Origin: Oscillospiraceae bacterium
GTDB lineage: Bacteria; Bacillota; Clostridia; Oscillospirales; Oscillospiraceae
DNA: 35,104 bases
Assembly (NCBI GenBank): GCA_017398685.1
Contig: JAFQFH010000070.1
Span: 1 to 35,104, forward strand
Reading direction: 5' to 3'
Shown: positions 7,032-14,506 of the stretch, in pieces
Layout: each line of letters opens with the position of its first letter
Position numbering within the stretch: position 1 is the stretch's first letter
The notes under the pieces: model-generated
Seen by the model: only the letters and a program-made list of their open reading frames with translations
Database searches by the model: none
Told to the model about the DNA's origin: nothing
Position numbers and translations under genes: made by a program

Positions 7032-7048
7032 CACATTGCTGATATAAT
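7020..7048 (+). promoter_or_regulatory. Sigma-A promoter of parA-parB
   Basis: TTGAAA (7020-7025) and TATAAT (7043-7048) are 17 bp apart. The -35 box touches parS site 2 and lies in its inverted repeat, so ParB bound there should compete with RNA polymerase. Confidence 0.75.
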
Positions 7049-7078
7049 GCACTGGAAAAACTCATAAGGAGTGAACTT

Positions 7079-7846
7079 ATGGCGAAAATACTGGCAACCG
7101 CAAATCAGAAAGGCGGAGTGGGCAAAACCACCACCTGCGTCAATCTCTGCGCGGCGCTCAGTCAATTGGGTAAAAGAGTGCTGCTGGTGGACGGCGACCC
7201 CCAGGGCAACGCCAGCACCGGCATGGGTGTATCCAAAGCTACCCGCCCAAATACATACGACATGATGATAAATCAGGCTTCCGCCGCAGACTGCGTGGTT
7301 CACACCCCCTACGGTGATGTGATCCCCGCCAGCAAGGAGCTGGCCGCAGCCTCCGTGGAGCTGATAGATGCCGAGAACAGGGAATACGTGCTGAAAAACG
7401 CACTGATGAGCCTTTACAGTGACTATGACTATATCTTTATAGATTGCCCGCCCTCTCTGGAGCTTCTCACTGTCAACGCCCTTGTGGCAGCGGACAGTGT
7501 GCTTATCCCCATGCAGTGCGAATACTATGCCCTTGAAGGCATAGCAGACCTTGTGACCAGCATCAAAATGTGCAAGAAAAGGCTGAACAAACGCCTTGAG
7601 GTGGAGGGCATCGTGCTGACCATGTACGACGCCAGAGCAAATCTCACCACTCAGGTGGCGGATGAGCTGAGAAAATATCTCAATGACAAGGTATACAATA
7701 CCGTAGTCCCCAGAAGCGTAAGACTGTCCGAAGCGCCCAGCCACGGCAAACCGGGCATTGTTTACGACAGGGTGAACCGGGGCAGCAGAGCCTATATGGA
7801 GCTGGCAGAAGAATTTATAAAACGTTGCGAAGGCGGTGAAAACTGA
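7079..7846 (+). CDS. parA: Chromosome partitioning ATPase ParA (Soj)
   Basis: Deviant Walker-type ATPase that works with ParB and parS in origin segregation and, in Bacillus, also modulates DnaA. The 255-residue protein opens with MAKILATANQ and the deviant Walker A KGGVGKTT (11-18); later come the Walker A' DGDPQGNAS and the Walker B-like FIDCPPSL. There is no N-terminal helix-turn-helix, so it is the short chromosomal type. AAGGAG lies nine bases before the ATG. The stop overlaps the parB start by one base. Position next to parS and dnaA makes the chromosomal role secure. Confidence 0.97.
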   Translation: MAKILATANQKGGVGKTTTCVNLCAALSQLGKRVLLVDGDPQGNASTGMGVSKATRPNTYDMMINQASAADCVVHTPYGDVIPASKELAAASVELIDAENREYVLKNALMSLYSDYDYIFIDCPPSLELLTVNALVAADSVLIPMQCEYYALEGIADLVTSIKMCKKRLNKRLEVEGIVLTMYDARANLTTQVADELRKYLNDKVYNTVVPRSVRLSEAPSHGKPGIVYDRVNRGSRAYMELAEEFIKRCEGGEN

Positions 7847-8712
7847 TGGCAGCAAAGGAAAAGAAGGGTCTGGGTACAGGTCTGGGCGTGCTCTTCGGGG
7901 AGGATGATTTTTCCGAAAGCAGCTCCGAGCTTCTCACCCTGCCCATATCCAAGGTAGAGCCCAGAAGGGAACAGCCCAGAGAATATTTCGATGAGCAGGC
8001 TTTGCAGGAGCTGGCCGAGTCCATCGAGCAGTTCGGGCTTATCCAGCCCATAGTTGTAAGAAAGCTGGACAGCGGCTATTATCAGATAATTGCCGGTGAG
8101 CGCCGCTGGAGAGCAAGCCGGATGGCAGGGCTCTCGGAAGTGCCTGTAAGAGTGATCGAGGCAGACGACATCACCACCGCACAGCTGGCACTGGTGGAAA
8201 ATCTCCAGAGGGAAGACCTGAACCCCATTGAGGAGGCCAAGGGCTACAAAACCCTTATCGAAGTCTACGGACTTACTCAGGATCAGGCCGCAAAGAGCGT
8301 GGGTCGCTCCCGCCCGGCAATCACAAACTCCCTGAGACTTCTTAGCCTGAGTAAAAAGGTGCTGGAGCTGGTGGAAAAGGGTCAGCTCTCCGCAGGTCAT
8401 GCCAGAGCACTCATACCCATTGAAAATGAGAAAAAACAGCTGGCAGCAGCAAAGGAAGTTATAGAAAAATCTCTCTCAGTCAGAAAGACCGAGGCCATGG
8501 CCGCAAAGCTCAGCCGGGAGACTGATGATGAGGAAAAGCCCACAAAGGGCATCAAGGTTGACTATGCACAGGAAGTATCCAATCAGCTCTCCGCCATTTT
8601 GGGCAGAAAGGTCAAGCTGGTGGAAGGCAGAAAAACCGGCAGGATAGAACTGGAATTTTACGGCAGCGACGACAGGGAAGCCCTTATCGAAACGCTGAGA
8701 AATATAAAGTAA
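7846..8712 (+). CDS. parB: Chromosome partitioning protein ParB (Spo0J)
   Basis: CTP-dependent DNA clamp that loads at parS and spreads along DNA to guide origin segregation and SMC loading. The 288-residue protein has the N-terminal KGLGTGLGVLF ParA-interaction peptide (7-17), the CTP-binding ParB/Srx domain with GERRWRAS (84-91) and VENLQREDLNP, a helix-turn-helix region (QDQAAKSVGRSRPAITNSLR) and a C-terminal dimerisation domain. It overlaps parA by one base in a TGATG junction, so the two are co-translated. Its likely target sites are the two parS sequences at 6964-7019. Confidence 0.97.
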   Translation: MAAKEKKGLGTGLGVLFGEDDFSESSSELLTLPISKVEPRREQPREYFDEQALQELAESIEQFGLIQPIVVRKLDSGYYQIIAGERRWRASRMAGLSEVPVRVIEADDITTAQLALVENLQREDLNPIEEAKGYKTLIEVYGLTQDQAAKSVGRSRPAITNSLRLLSLSKKVLELVEKGQLSAGHARALIPIENEKKQLAAAKEVIEKSLSVRKTEAMAAKLSRETDDEEKPTKGIKVDYAQEVSNQLSAILGRKVKLVEGRKTGRIELEFYGSDDREALIETLRNIK

Positions 8713-8730
8713 TGCAGGAGATATAAAACT

Positions 8731-10035
8731 ATGTTGGACATCAGATTTGTAAGAGAGAACCCCGAAATCGTAAAAGAAAACATCAAAAAGAAATTTCAGG
8801 ATGCAAAGCTTCCTCTTGTTGACGAAGTAATAGAGCTGGACGAGAAGAACAGAGCCGCCATAACCGAAGCCAGTGAGCTTCGCGCCAGCAGAAATTTCCT
8901 TTCCAAGCAGATAGGCATGCTCATGGGTCAGGCCAAGAAGGACCCCTCCAAGCTGGAAGAAGCCGAAGCCATCAAGGCTCAGGTCAAAGCCAATGCTGAG
9001 CGCCTTGTGGAGCTTGAAAAGCTTGAGGAGGAGTATGCCGAGCGTATAAACACCATAATGCTCACCATACCCAATATCATTGACCCCTCCGTTCCCATCG
9101 GCCTCGATGACAGCGCAAACGTTGAGGTAGAGCGTTTCGGCGAGCCTGTGACCCCCGACTACCCCATCCCCTACCACACCGAGATAATGGAAAAGTTTGA
9201 CGGCGTGGATATGGACAGTGCAGGCCGCGTCTCCGGCAACGGCTATTACTATCTCATGGGCGATATTGCCCGCCTGCACTCCGCAGTTCTGGCCTACGCA
9301 AGAGACTTCATGATCGACAAGGGCTTCACCTACTGCATTCCCCCCTTCATGATCCACGGCAACGTTGTCACCGGCGTTATGAGCCAGACCGACATGGAGT
9401 CCATGATGTACAAGATCGAGGGCGAAGACCTCTACCTTATCGGCACCTCAGAGCACTCCATGATAGGCAAGTTCATTGACCGCATCATCCCCGAGGAAAC
9501 CCTGCCCCAGACCCTTACCAGCTACTCCCCCTGCTTCCGCAAGGAGAAAGGCGCCCACGGAATAGAAGAGCGCGGCGTATACCGCATCCACCAGTTTGAA
9601 AAGCAGGAAATGATAGTGGTGTGCAAGCCTGAGGACTCCATGGCCTGGTACGAGAAAATGTGGCGTTACAGCGTGGAGCTTTTCCGCTCCATGGAAATTC
9701 CCGTGCGTCAGCTGGAGTGCTGCTCCGGCGACCTGGCTGATCTTAAGGTCAAGTCCTGCGATATTGAGGCCTGGTCTCCCCGTCAGCAGAAGTACTTTGA
9801 AGTCTGCTCCTGCTCCAATCTGGGTGACGCCCAGTCCCGCCGCCTGAAGATGCGCGTCAAGGGCGAGGACGGCAAGATGTACCTGCCCCACACCCTCAAC
9901 AACACCGTTGTGGCTCCTCCCCGTATGCTCATCGCCTTTCTTGAAAACCACCTGCAGGCCGACGGCAGCATCACGATACCTGAGGTTCTCCGTCCCTACA
10001 TGGGCGGCAAGGAAATTCTTGTCCCCAAAAACTGA
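8731..10035 (+). CDS. serS: Seryl-tRNA synthetase, divergent clade
   Basis: Class II synthetase that charges tRNA-Ser. The 434-residue protein begins MLDIRFVRENPEIVKENI and has the N-terminal helical arm that grips the long variable arm of tRNA-Ser (about 30-105), then the catalytic core. The serine-binding motif reads GTSEHSMIGK, motif 2 is SPCFRKEKGAHG followed by RGVYRIHQFEKQEM, and motif 3 is VAPPRMLIAFLENH. The TSEH, CFRKE and RIHQF wording and the cysteines in LECCSGD and EVCSCSN differ from Bacillus/E. coli SerRS and look closer to archaeal-like bacterial paralogues. The GGAG ribosome site is 10 bases upstream. It is 18 bp after parB and ends at a strong terminator. Confidence 0.93.
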   Translation: MLDIRFVRENPEIVKENIKKKFQDAKLPLVDEVIELDEKNRAAITEASELRASRNFLSKQIGMLMGQAKKDPSKLEEAEAIKAQVKANAERLVELEKLEEEYAERINTIMLTIPNIIDPSVPIGLDDSANVEVERFGEPVTPDYPIPYHTEIMEKFDGVDMDSAGRVSGNGYYYLMGDIARLHSAVLAYARDFMIDKGFTYCIPPFMIHGNVVTGVMSQTDMESMMYKIEGEDLYLIGTSEHSMIGKFIDRIIPEETLPQTLTSYSPCFRKEKGAHGIEERGVYRIHQFEKQEMIVVCKPEDSMAWYEKMWRYSVELFRSMEIPVRQLECCSGDLADLKVKSCDIEAWSPRQQKYFEVCSCSNLGDAQSRRLKMRVKGEDGKMYLPHTLNNTVVAPPRMLIAFLENHLQADGSITIPEVLRPYMGGKEILVPKN

Positions 10036-10048
10036 TATTTCATACTGC

Positions 10049-10080
10049 AAGCTCTCCGGTTTTTCCGGAGAGCTTTTTTA
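10049..10080 (+). terminator. Terminator of parA-parB-serS
   Basis: A perfect 11-bp stem (10049-10059 with 10065-10075) with a T5 loop and a following T run, 13 bp after the serS stop. Confidence 0.9.
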
Positions 10081-10158
10081 TATCCAAATAACAAATCAAG
10101 GCCATGTGTATCTCCGAAATTTCTACATTATTTATATTTATATCTTGCCTCTCAGCTA

Positions 10159-10201
10159 TTGAAAAAGGACTTTTGTTTTGTTATAATAAGCTGATTATAA
10201 T
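10159..10201 (+). promoter_or_regulatory. Two overlapping sigma-A promoters of dnaA
   Basis: The upstream promoter has TTGAAA (10159-10164), 17 bp, TATAAT (10182-10187). The second has TTGTTT (10173-10178), 17 bp, TATAAT (10196-10201). They are offset by 14 bp and give leaders of about 58 and 44 nt before the ATG at 10252. No DnaA box was seen in this region. Confidence 0.65.
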
Positions 10202-10251
10202 ATGGGTTTTTGTGTGCCTTTTTATAAATACATTCAGCAGGGGTGCAAAGC

Positions 10252-11559
10252 ATGAATTCAGTAAAAGATATATGGGATGAGGTAATAAGGGTTTTGTCCG
10301 AACAGATAACCCCCACCGCCATAGAGACCTGGTTTTCAGACTGTCAGGTAGTTGAAATCGAGGATTGCCGTCTGGTTATCCATACCACAAACGCCTTCAA
10401 GCGGGATATTATAATAAACCGCTTCGGCCAGACCATAGAAAACATACTCTCTGAGCTATTCTCCTGCGAGTTTGATCTGACCGTTCTGGCCGGTGATGAG
10501 CTGAACGAATATGAAAAGGGCAAAAGGGAGAGCAGCAGTCTCCCTGAGATGGCAGGCTACACCTTTGACCGTTTCATAGTGGGCAACTCCAATAAGTTTG
10601 CCCATGCCGCAGCTATTGCCGTATCAGAAAAGCCGGGACTTACCTACAACCCCCTTTTCATCTACGGTAACTCCGGACTTGGAAAGACCCATCTTCTCCT
10701 CTCAATCGGTCAGGCCATCCACGACAAAAGCCCTACCAAGAAGATTGCCTATGTAAAAGGCGACGACTTTACAAACCAGATGGTCAAGGCCATAAAAGAA
10801 GGCACAGCCGAGGAATTTCGCACCAAGTACAGAAATGTGGATCTCTTCCTTGTGGACGATATCCAGTTTATCGCCGGCAAGCAGCAGACCCAGAACGAAT
10901 TTTTCCACACCTTCAATAATATTTACGAGGCTGGCCACCAGATAGTAATTACCTCCGACCGCCCTCCCCTTGAAATGAACCTTCTGGACGACAGACTCCG
11001 CACCCGCTTTGAAGGCGGCCTTATGGCGGATATCCAGCCCCCGGATCTGGAGACCAGAATGGCCATCACAAGAAACAAAGCCTCACAGCTTGGTCTTTTG
11101 CTCTCTGACGATGCAGTGGAATATATAGCTGAAAATATTACCGCCAACATCCGCCAGATAGAGGGCGTCGTTAAAAGGCTCACCGCCTACAGGGAGATAC
11201 TGGACGATATAATAACCATAGACTCGGTTAAAAGAGCCATAAAGGACGTTATACGTACCGGTGTCATCATCCCCACTCCTGACTGTATCATAAAGGAAAC
11301 TGCCAGATACTATTCCCTCAACGAGGAGGACCTTCGTGGTCAGAACCGCTCCAAGAATATGGCCATTGCCCGTCAGGTTTCAATGTACCTTATAAGAACC
11401 CTTACAAATATGTCATTGCAGGAGATAGGCGCTGAGTACCAGGGCAGAAATCACAGCACGGTCCTCACATCCATAAGAAAGGTAGAGGAGCTTTTGAAGA
11501 CTGACTCCAAAATTTCCTCCACCGTAAGGGATATAACCTCCAATATTAATTCACTCTGA
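10252..11559 (+). CDS. dnaA: Chromosomal replication initiator DnaA
   Basis: AAA+ ATPase that binds oriC boxes and opens the origin. The 435-residue protein has domain I (about 1-80), a very short linker domain II (about 81-100), the AAA+ domain with Walker A GNSGLGKT (139-146) and Walker B LFLVDDIQF, and domain IV with a helix-turn-helix. The recognition helix reads GRNHSTVLTSIRKVE; E. coli and Bacillus have RDHTTV, so the base-contacting Asp is Asn and a Thr is Ser. The ATG at 10252 is preferred over the GTG at 10243, which overlaps the AGGGGTG ribosome site. Two promoters precede it and the candidate oriC follows it. Confidence 0.97.
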   Translation: MNSVKDIWDEVIRVLSEQITPTAIETWFSDCQVVEIEDCRLVIHTTNAFKRDIIINRFGQTIENILSELFSCEFDLTVLAGDELNEYEKGKRESSSLPEMAGYTFDRFIVGNSNKFAHAAAIAVSEKPGLTYNPLFIYGNSGLGKTHLLLSIGQAIHDKSPTKKIAYVKGDDFTNQMVKAIKEGTAEEFRTKYRNVDLFLVDDIQFIAGKQQTQNEFFHTFNNIYEAGHQIVITSDRPPLEMNLLDDRLRTRFEGGLMADIQPPDLETRMAITRNKASQLGLLLSDDAVEYIAENITANIRQIEGVVKRLTAYREILDDIITIDSVKRAIKDVIRTGVIIPTPDCIIKETARYYSLNEEDLRGQNRSKNMAIARQVSMYLIRTLTNMSLQEIGAEYQGRNHSTVLTSIRKVEELLKTDSKISSTVRDITSNINSL

Positions 11560-11783
11560 TTTTTGAACATTAAGCTGTTGAAATGTCAAAAGCGAATTGT
11601 GGAGATAATTCAAAGCCATATACCATGTTGAAAACCTTAAAATAACAAACATTTTTCTCAACAGTAAAAGCCCTTTGTTTTCAATGCATTGAGCTAGTTT
11701 TCAACAAAATTAAAGCCTAATACTAATATTACTAAAATATATTATCCTTTATTTACTCATAGAAAAAAAAGGAGGAAAACAAA
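11560..11783. other. Candidate origin of replication (oriC), dnaA-dnaN intergenic region
   Basis: This 224-bp AT-rich non-coding region lies at the usual place for a Firmicutes origin. It holds TTTTCAACA-like 9-mers at 11576-11584 (minus), 11626-11634 (minus), 11655-11663 (plus), 11678-11686 (plus) and 11698-11706 (plus), plus a TGTGGAGAT (11599-11607) that is 7 of 9 to the inverse of the classical box. No exact TTATCCACA occurs. A CTA/ATA trinucleotide tract and an A/T-rich stretch follow. The last two of these boxes face the tract. Confidence 0.75.
11717..11737 (+). promoter_or_regulatory. DnaA-trio-like unwinding element
   Basis: Starting 10 bp after the last box, the sequence reads CTA ATA CTA ATA TTA CTA AAA. 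On the complementary strand read 3' to 5' this is GAT/TAT/GAT/TAT/AAT/GAT, matching the DnaA-trio idea described for Bacillus subtilis. It is followed by A/T-rich DNA suitable for melting. Confidence 0.55.
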
Positions 11784-12899
11784 ATGAAATTCACATGTGA
11801 AAAGCATGTTCTTCAGACTGCGGTGGCCATCGCCTCCAGAGCCGCAGCATCCAAAAGTCCCAACCCCGCACTTGAGGGTATTCTCATAAGCGCAGGCAGC
11901 AATCTTTGCATCACAGGCTATGACCTTAAAAAAGGCATCTACACCCATGTGGAGGCCGATGTGGATCAGGCCGGTGAAATAGTTGTCAACGCAAGGCTTT
12001 TCGGAGAAATGATCCGCCGTATGCCCGACGGGATAGTCAGCTTCAGCTGTGACGCTTCAAACAGCGTTAACCTCAGATGTGGCAGAAGTGAATTCAACTT
12101 CATCGGCATCTCCGCCGAGGATTTCCCTGAGATATCCACAGTTGACAGTGTAAACAACATAAGCCTGCCCCAGAAAATACTCAAATCCATGATAAACCAG
12201 ACCATCTTTGCCGTCTCCGACAATGAGGTCAGACCCATATATACAGGCACCCTCTTTGAGATAAACGAAGATGAGCTGACTCTGGTGTCCGTGGACGGAT
12301 ACCGCCTTGCAAAGCGCTGCGAGAAGATTGAGTCCGGCAAGATGGAAAACTGCTCCTTTGTGGTGCCCGGCTCTTCCCTGACGGATGTGGAGAGAATTTG
12401 CGGCGACACTGACGAGCTTGTGAGCATTGCCGTGGGCGGAAGGCATATCTCCTTCACCATTGGCGATACGGTTGTGGTCTCCCGCCGCCTTGAAGGCGAG
12501 TTTATGAACTACAGAAAATCCATACCCCAGAGCTTCAAATATAATCTCACCGTGGAAAGAAGCGAGCTTTTAAGCTGCATCGACCGCGTAGCCCTTATAG
12601 TCAGTGAGAAAAATTCAAATCCCGTGCGCATGACCATAAATGACGGCAGCATCTACTGCATGTGCATAACTCCCATAGGCCGGGCCGAAGATATATGCGT
12701 CTGCGAGGGCCGGGGTGACGGTATGGAGATAGGCTTTAACGACAGGTATCTTACAGATGCTTTGAAGGCCGCCGCCGGCAAGGACAAAATAAACTTCTGC
12801 CTCAACAGCCCCTCCTCCCCCTGCATCATTACTGCCGCTGACGGCAGCGAGAATTTCACATACATGATATTGCCCGTGCGTCTTCGTGCCGGTGACTGA
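11784..12899 (+). CDS. dnaN: DNA polymerase III beta sliding clamp
   Basis: Ring-forming processivity clamp for the replicative polymerase. The 371-residue length and the three repeated clamp domains fit the family. It starts MKFTCEKHVLQTAVAIASRA, has NPALEGILI early and ends with ENFTYMILPVRL, the usual C-terminal end that forms part of the protein-binding pocket. AGGAGG is eight bases before the ATG. It lies directly after the oriC region and begins the dnaN-yaaA-recF-remB run, where genes overlap or are a few bases apart. Confidence 0.97.
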   Translation: MKFTCEKHVLQTAVAIASRAAASKSPNPALEGILISAGSNLCITGYDLKKGIYTHVEADVDQAGEIVVNARLFGEMIRRMPDGIVSFSCDASNSVNLRCGRSEFNFIGISAEDFPEISTVDSVNNISLPQKILKSMINQTIFAVSDNEVRPIYTGTLFEINEDELTLVSVDGYRLAKRCEKIESGKMENCSFVVPGSSLTDVERICGDTDELVSIAVGGRHISFTIGDTVVVSRRLEGEFMNYRKSIPQSFKYNLTVERSELLSCIDRVALIVSEKNSNPVRMTINDGSIYCMCITPIGRAEDICVCEGRGDGMEIGFNDRYLTDALKAAAGKDKINFCLNSPSSPCIITAADGSENFTYMILPVRLRAGD

Positions 12900-12902
12900 G
12901 TA

Positions 12903-13124
12903 TTGAAAAATATGGAAAAAATAAGTATAACGACAGATTTTATAAAGCTGGACTCTTTTCTGAAGCTGGCAGCCCTCGTGGGTACCGGCGGTGAGGCCAA
13001 GTACGTAATTCAGGAGGGCATGGTGACGGTAAACGGCGAAGTTTGCACCATGCGGGGCAAGAAGCTCTATCCCGGCGACAAGGTAAGCTTTGCAGATAAT
13101 CTTCTGGAAGTGGAAAAAGCATGA
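12903..13124 (+). CDS. yaaA: S4-domain RNA-binding protein YaaA
   Basis: Small S4-fold protein of 73 residues, matching the YaaA/RlbA family always found between dnaN and recF in Firmicutes and linked to ribosome assembly or RNA binding. The S4 core is visible as [21 protein letters not shown] and [15 protein letters not shown]. The start is probably TTG at 12903, with GGTGA seven bases upstream; an ATG three codons later has no ribosome site. It begins three bases after dnaN and overlaps recF by four bases (ATGA). Confidence 0.9.
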   Translation: MKNMEKISITTDFIKLDSFLKLAALVGTGGEAKYVIQEGMVTVNGEVCTMRGKKLYPGDKVSFADNLLEVEKA

Positions 13125-14221
13125 GAGTGATTAAAATCGCCCTCAACGGTTTCAGAAACTACGAGTGGGAGACGGCAGATTTTGCACCGGGTACCAATGT
13201 GATCTCCGGTCAGAACGCCCAAGGGAAGACCAATCTTCTGGAGGCTGTGTATATGCTCTCTCTCGGAAAGAGCTTTCGCACCCGCTTTGACAGGGAGCTG
13301 GTGGGCTTCGGCTACTCCTCGGCGGAGATACTTGCCCAGATAGAAAGCCACGGCAGGGAGCAGACGGTGAAAATAAGCCTTGCCCCCGGACAGAGCAAGA
13401 AAATCACCGTGAACGGCGTAAAGAAAACGGCTTCCGAGCTTGCAGGCACTATCAATACGGTTTTATTCTCCCCGGAAGACCTGAATCTTATAAAAGAGGG
13501 CGCTGCCATAAGAAGAAAACTTATGGACAATGCCATTTCCCAGATAAGACCCAAGTATGCCGAGATTTTAAGCCAGTTCAACCGGCTTTATGAACATAAA
13601 AGCCGCATATTGAAGGACTGGCGGGAAAAGCCTTCGTTACTTGACACGCTGGACGATTTTTCCGACGGCATGTGCAGGGCCAGCGCTCAGCTTATCCGCT
13701 ACCGGGCCTCCTTTGCCGCCCGGCTAAATGAGGCGGCAGAGCCTATACACAGGGACTTTTCCGGAAATAACGAAAAGCTTGAAATAAAGTACCAGACAGT
13801 CAGCACCGTTACAGACCCCACAGCCCCGGCAAAAGAAATATACTACGAGCTCTGTGAGCATCAGGAAAGCCACAAAAGGGCAGAGCTTGAGTCCGGCCAG
13901 TGTCTGTCGGGGGCGCATAAGGACGATCTTGAAATAAACATAAACCAAAAAAGCGCCAGAAGCTTTGCCTCCCAGGGCCAGACAAGAACGGCGGCTCTGT
14001 CCATAAAGCTTGCCGAGCGGGAGATTTTTCTTGCTGAAATGGGGGAGTACCCCATATTGCTGCTGGACGATGTTTTGTCGGAGCTGGACATTAAAAGACA
14101 GGAATTTGTACTAAACCGCATAGGCGGCGGGCAGACCCTCATCACCTGCTGTGAGGACGAGGGCATTTCCAGCCGCACCGGCGGGAAGGTACTTTTTGTG
14201 GAGAAAGGTAAGATACGCTGA
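13121..14221 (+). CDS. recF: DNA replication and repair protein RecF
   Basis: ABC/SMC-like ATPase that helps load RecA at single-strand gaps. The 366-residue protein has Walker A GQNAQGKT (30-37), the signature [11 protein letters not shown], and Walker [13 protein letters not shown] near the C-terminus. The ATG overlaps the yaaA stop by four bases, and its own stop overlaps the remB start by one base, so translation of the three genes is coupled. Confidence 0.96.
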   Translation: MRVIKIALNGFRNYEWETADFAPGTNVISGQNAQGKTNLLEAVYMLSLGKSFRTRFDRELVGFGYSSAEILAQIESHGREQTVKISLAPGQSKKITVNGVKKTASELAGTINTVLFSPEDLNLIKEGAAIRRKLMDNAISQIRPKYAEILSQFNRLYEHKSRILKDWREKPSLLDTLDDFSDGMCRASAQLIRYRASFAARLNEAAEPIHRDFSGNNEKLEIKYQTVSTVTDPTAPAKEIYYELCEHQESHKRAELESGQCLSGAHKDDLEININQKSARSFASQGQTRTAALSIKLAEREIFLAEMGEYPILLLDDVLSELDIKRQEFVLNRIGGGQTLITCCEDEGISSRTGGKVLFVEKGKIR

Positions 14222-14487
14222 TGTATCTGCACTTAGGCAAGGGCACAGTGATAGCCCAGAGCGAGATAATAGGCATCTTCGATCTGGATATCACAAGCCA
14301 GTCACACCTTACAAGAAAATATTTGAGCGCCGCAGAAAAGGCGGGGCAGGTCATAAACGCTGCGGAGGATATCCCCAAGTCCTTCGTGGTCACATGTGCA
14401 AATGGGGAAAGGCGGCTGTACCTGAGCCAGATGGCCACGGCTACACTTCTCCGCCGTGCAGAGGACAATATCCTCATGCAAAACTAA
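14221..14487 (+). CDS. remB: RemB-like extracellular matrix regulator (DUF370)
   Basis: Small protein of 88 residues in the YaaB/RemB family. It opens with [20 protein letters not shown] and contains [19 protein letters not shown], both close to the wording of Bacillus RemB between recF and gyrB. In Bacillus the related RemA is a DNA-binding activator of matrix genes; the role of RemB is less clear. It overlaps recF by one base and is followed 19 bp later by gyrB. Confidence 0.92.
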   Translation: MYLHLGKGTVIAQSEIIGIFDLDITSQSHLTRKYLSAAEKAGQVINAAEDIPKSFVVTCANGERRLYLSQMATATLLRRAEDNILMQN

Positions 14488-14506
14488 AAGTATCGGAGGA
14501 TATCCA

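Noticed and set aside
6806-7067. Short open frames in the gpr-parA gap
   Set aside because: They cross the hairpins and parS sites, lack ribosome sites and have no domain wording.
10036-10251. DnaA boxes upstream of dnaA
   Set aside because: No TTATCCACA-like cluster was found; only single loosely similar 9-mers such as a TTTTCAAT within the -35 area.
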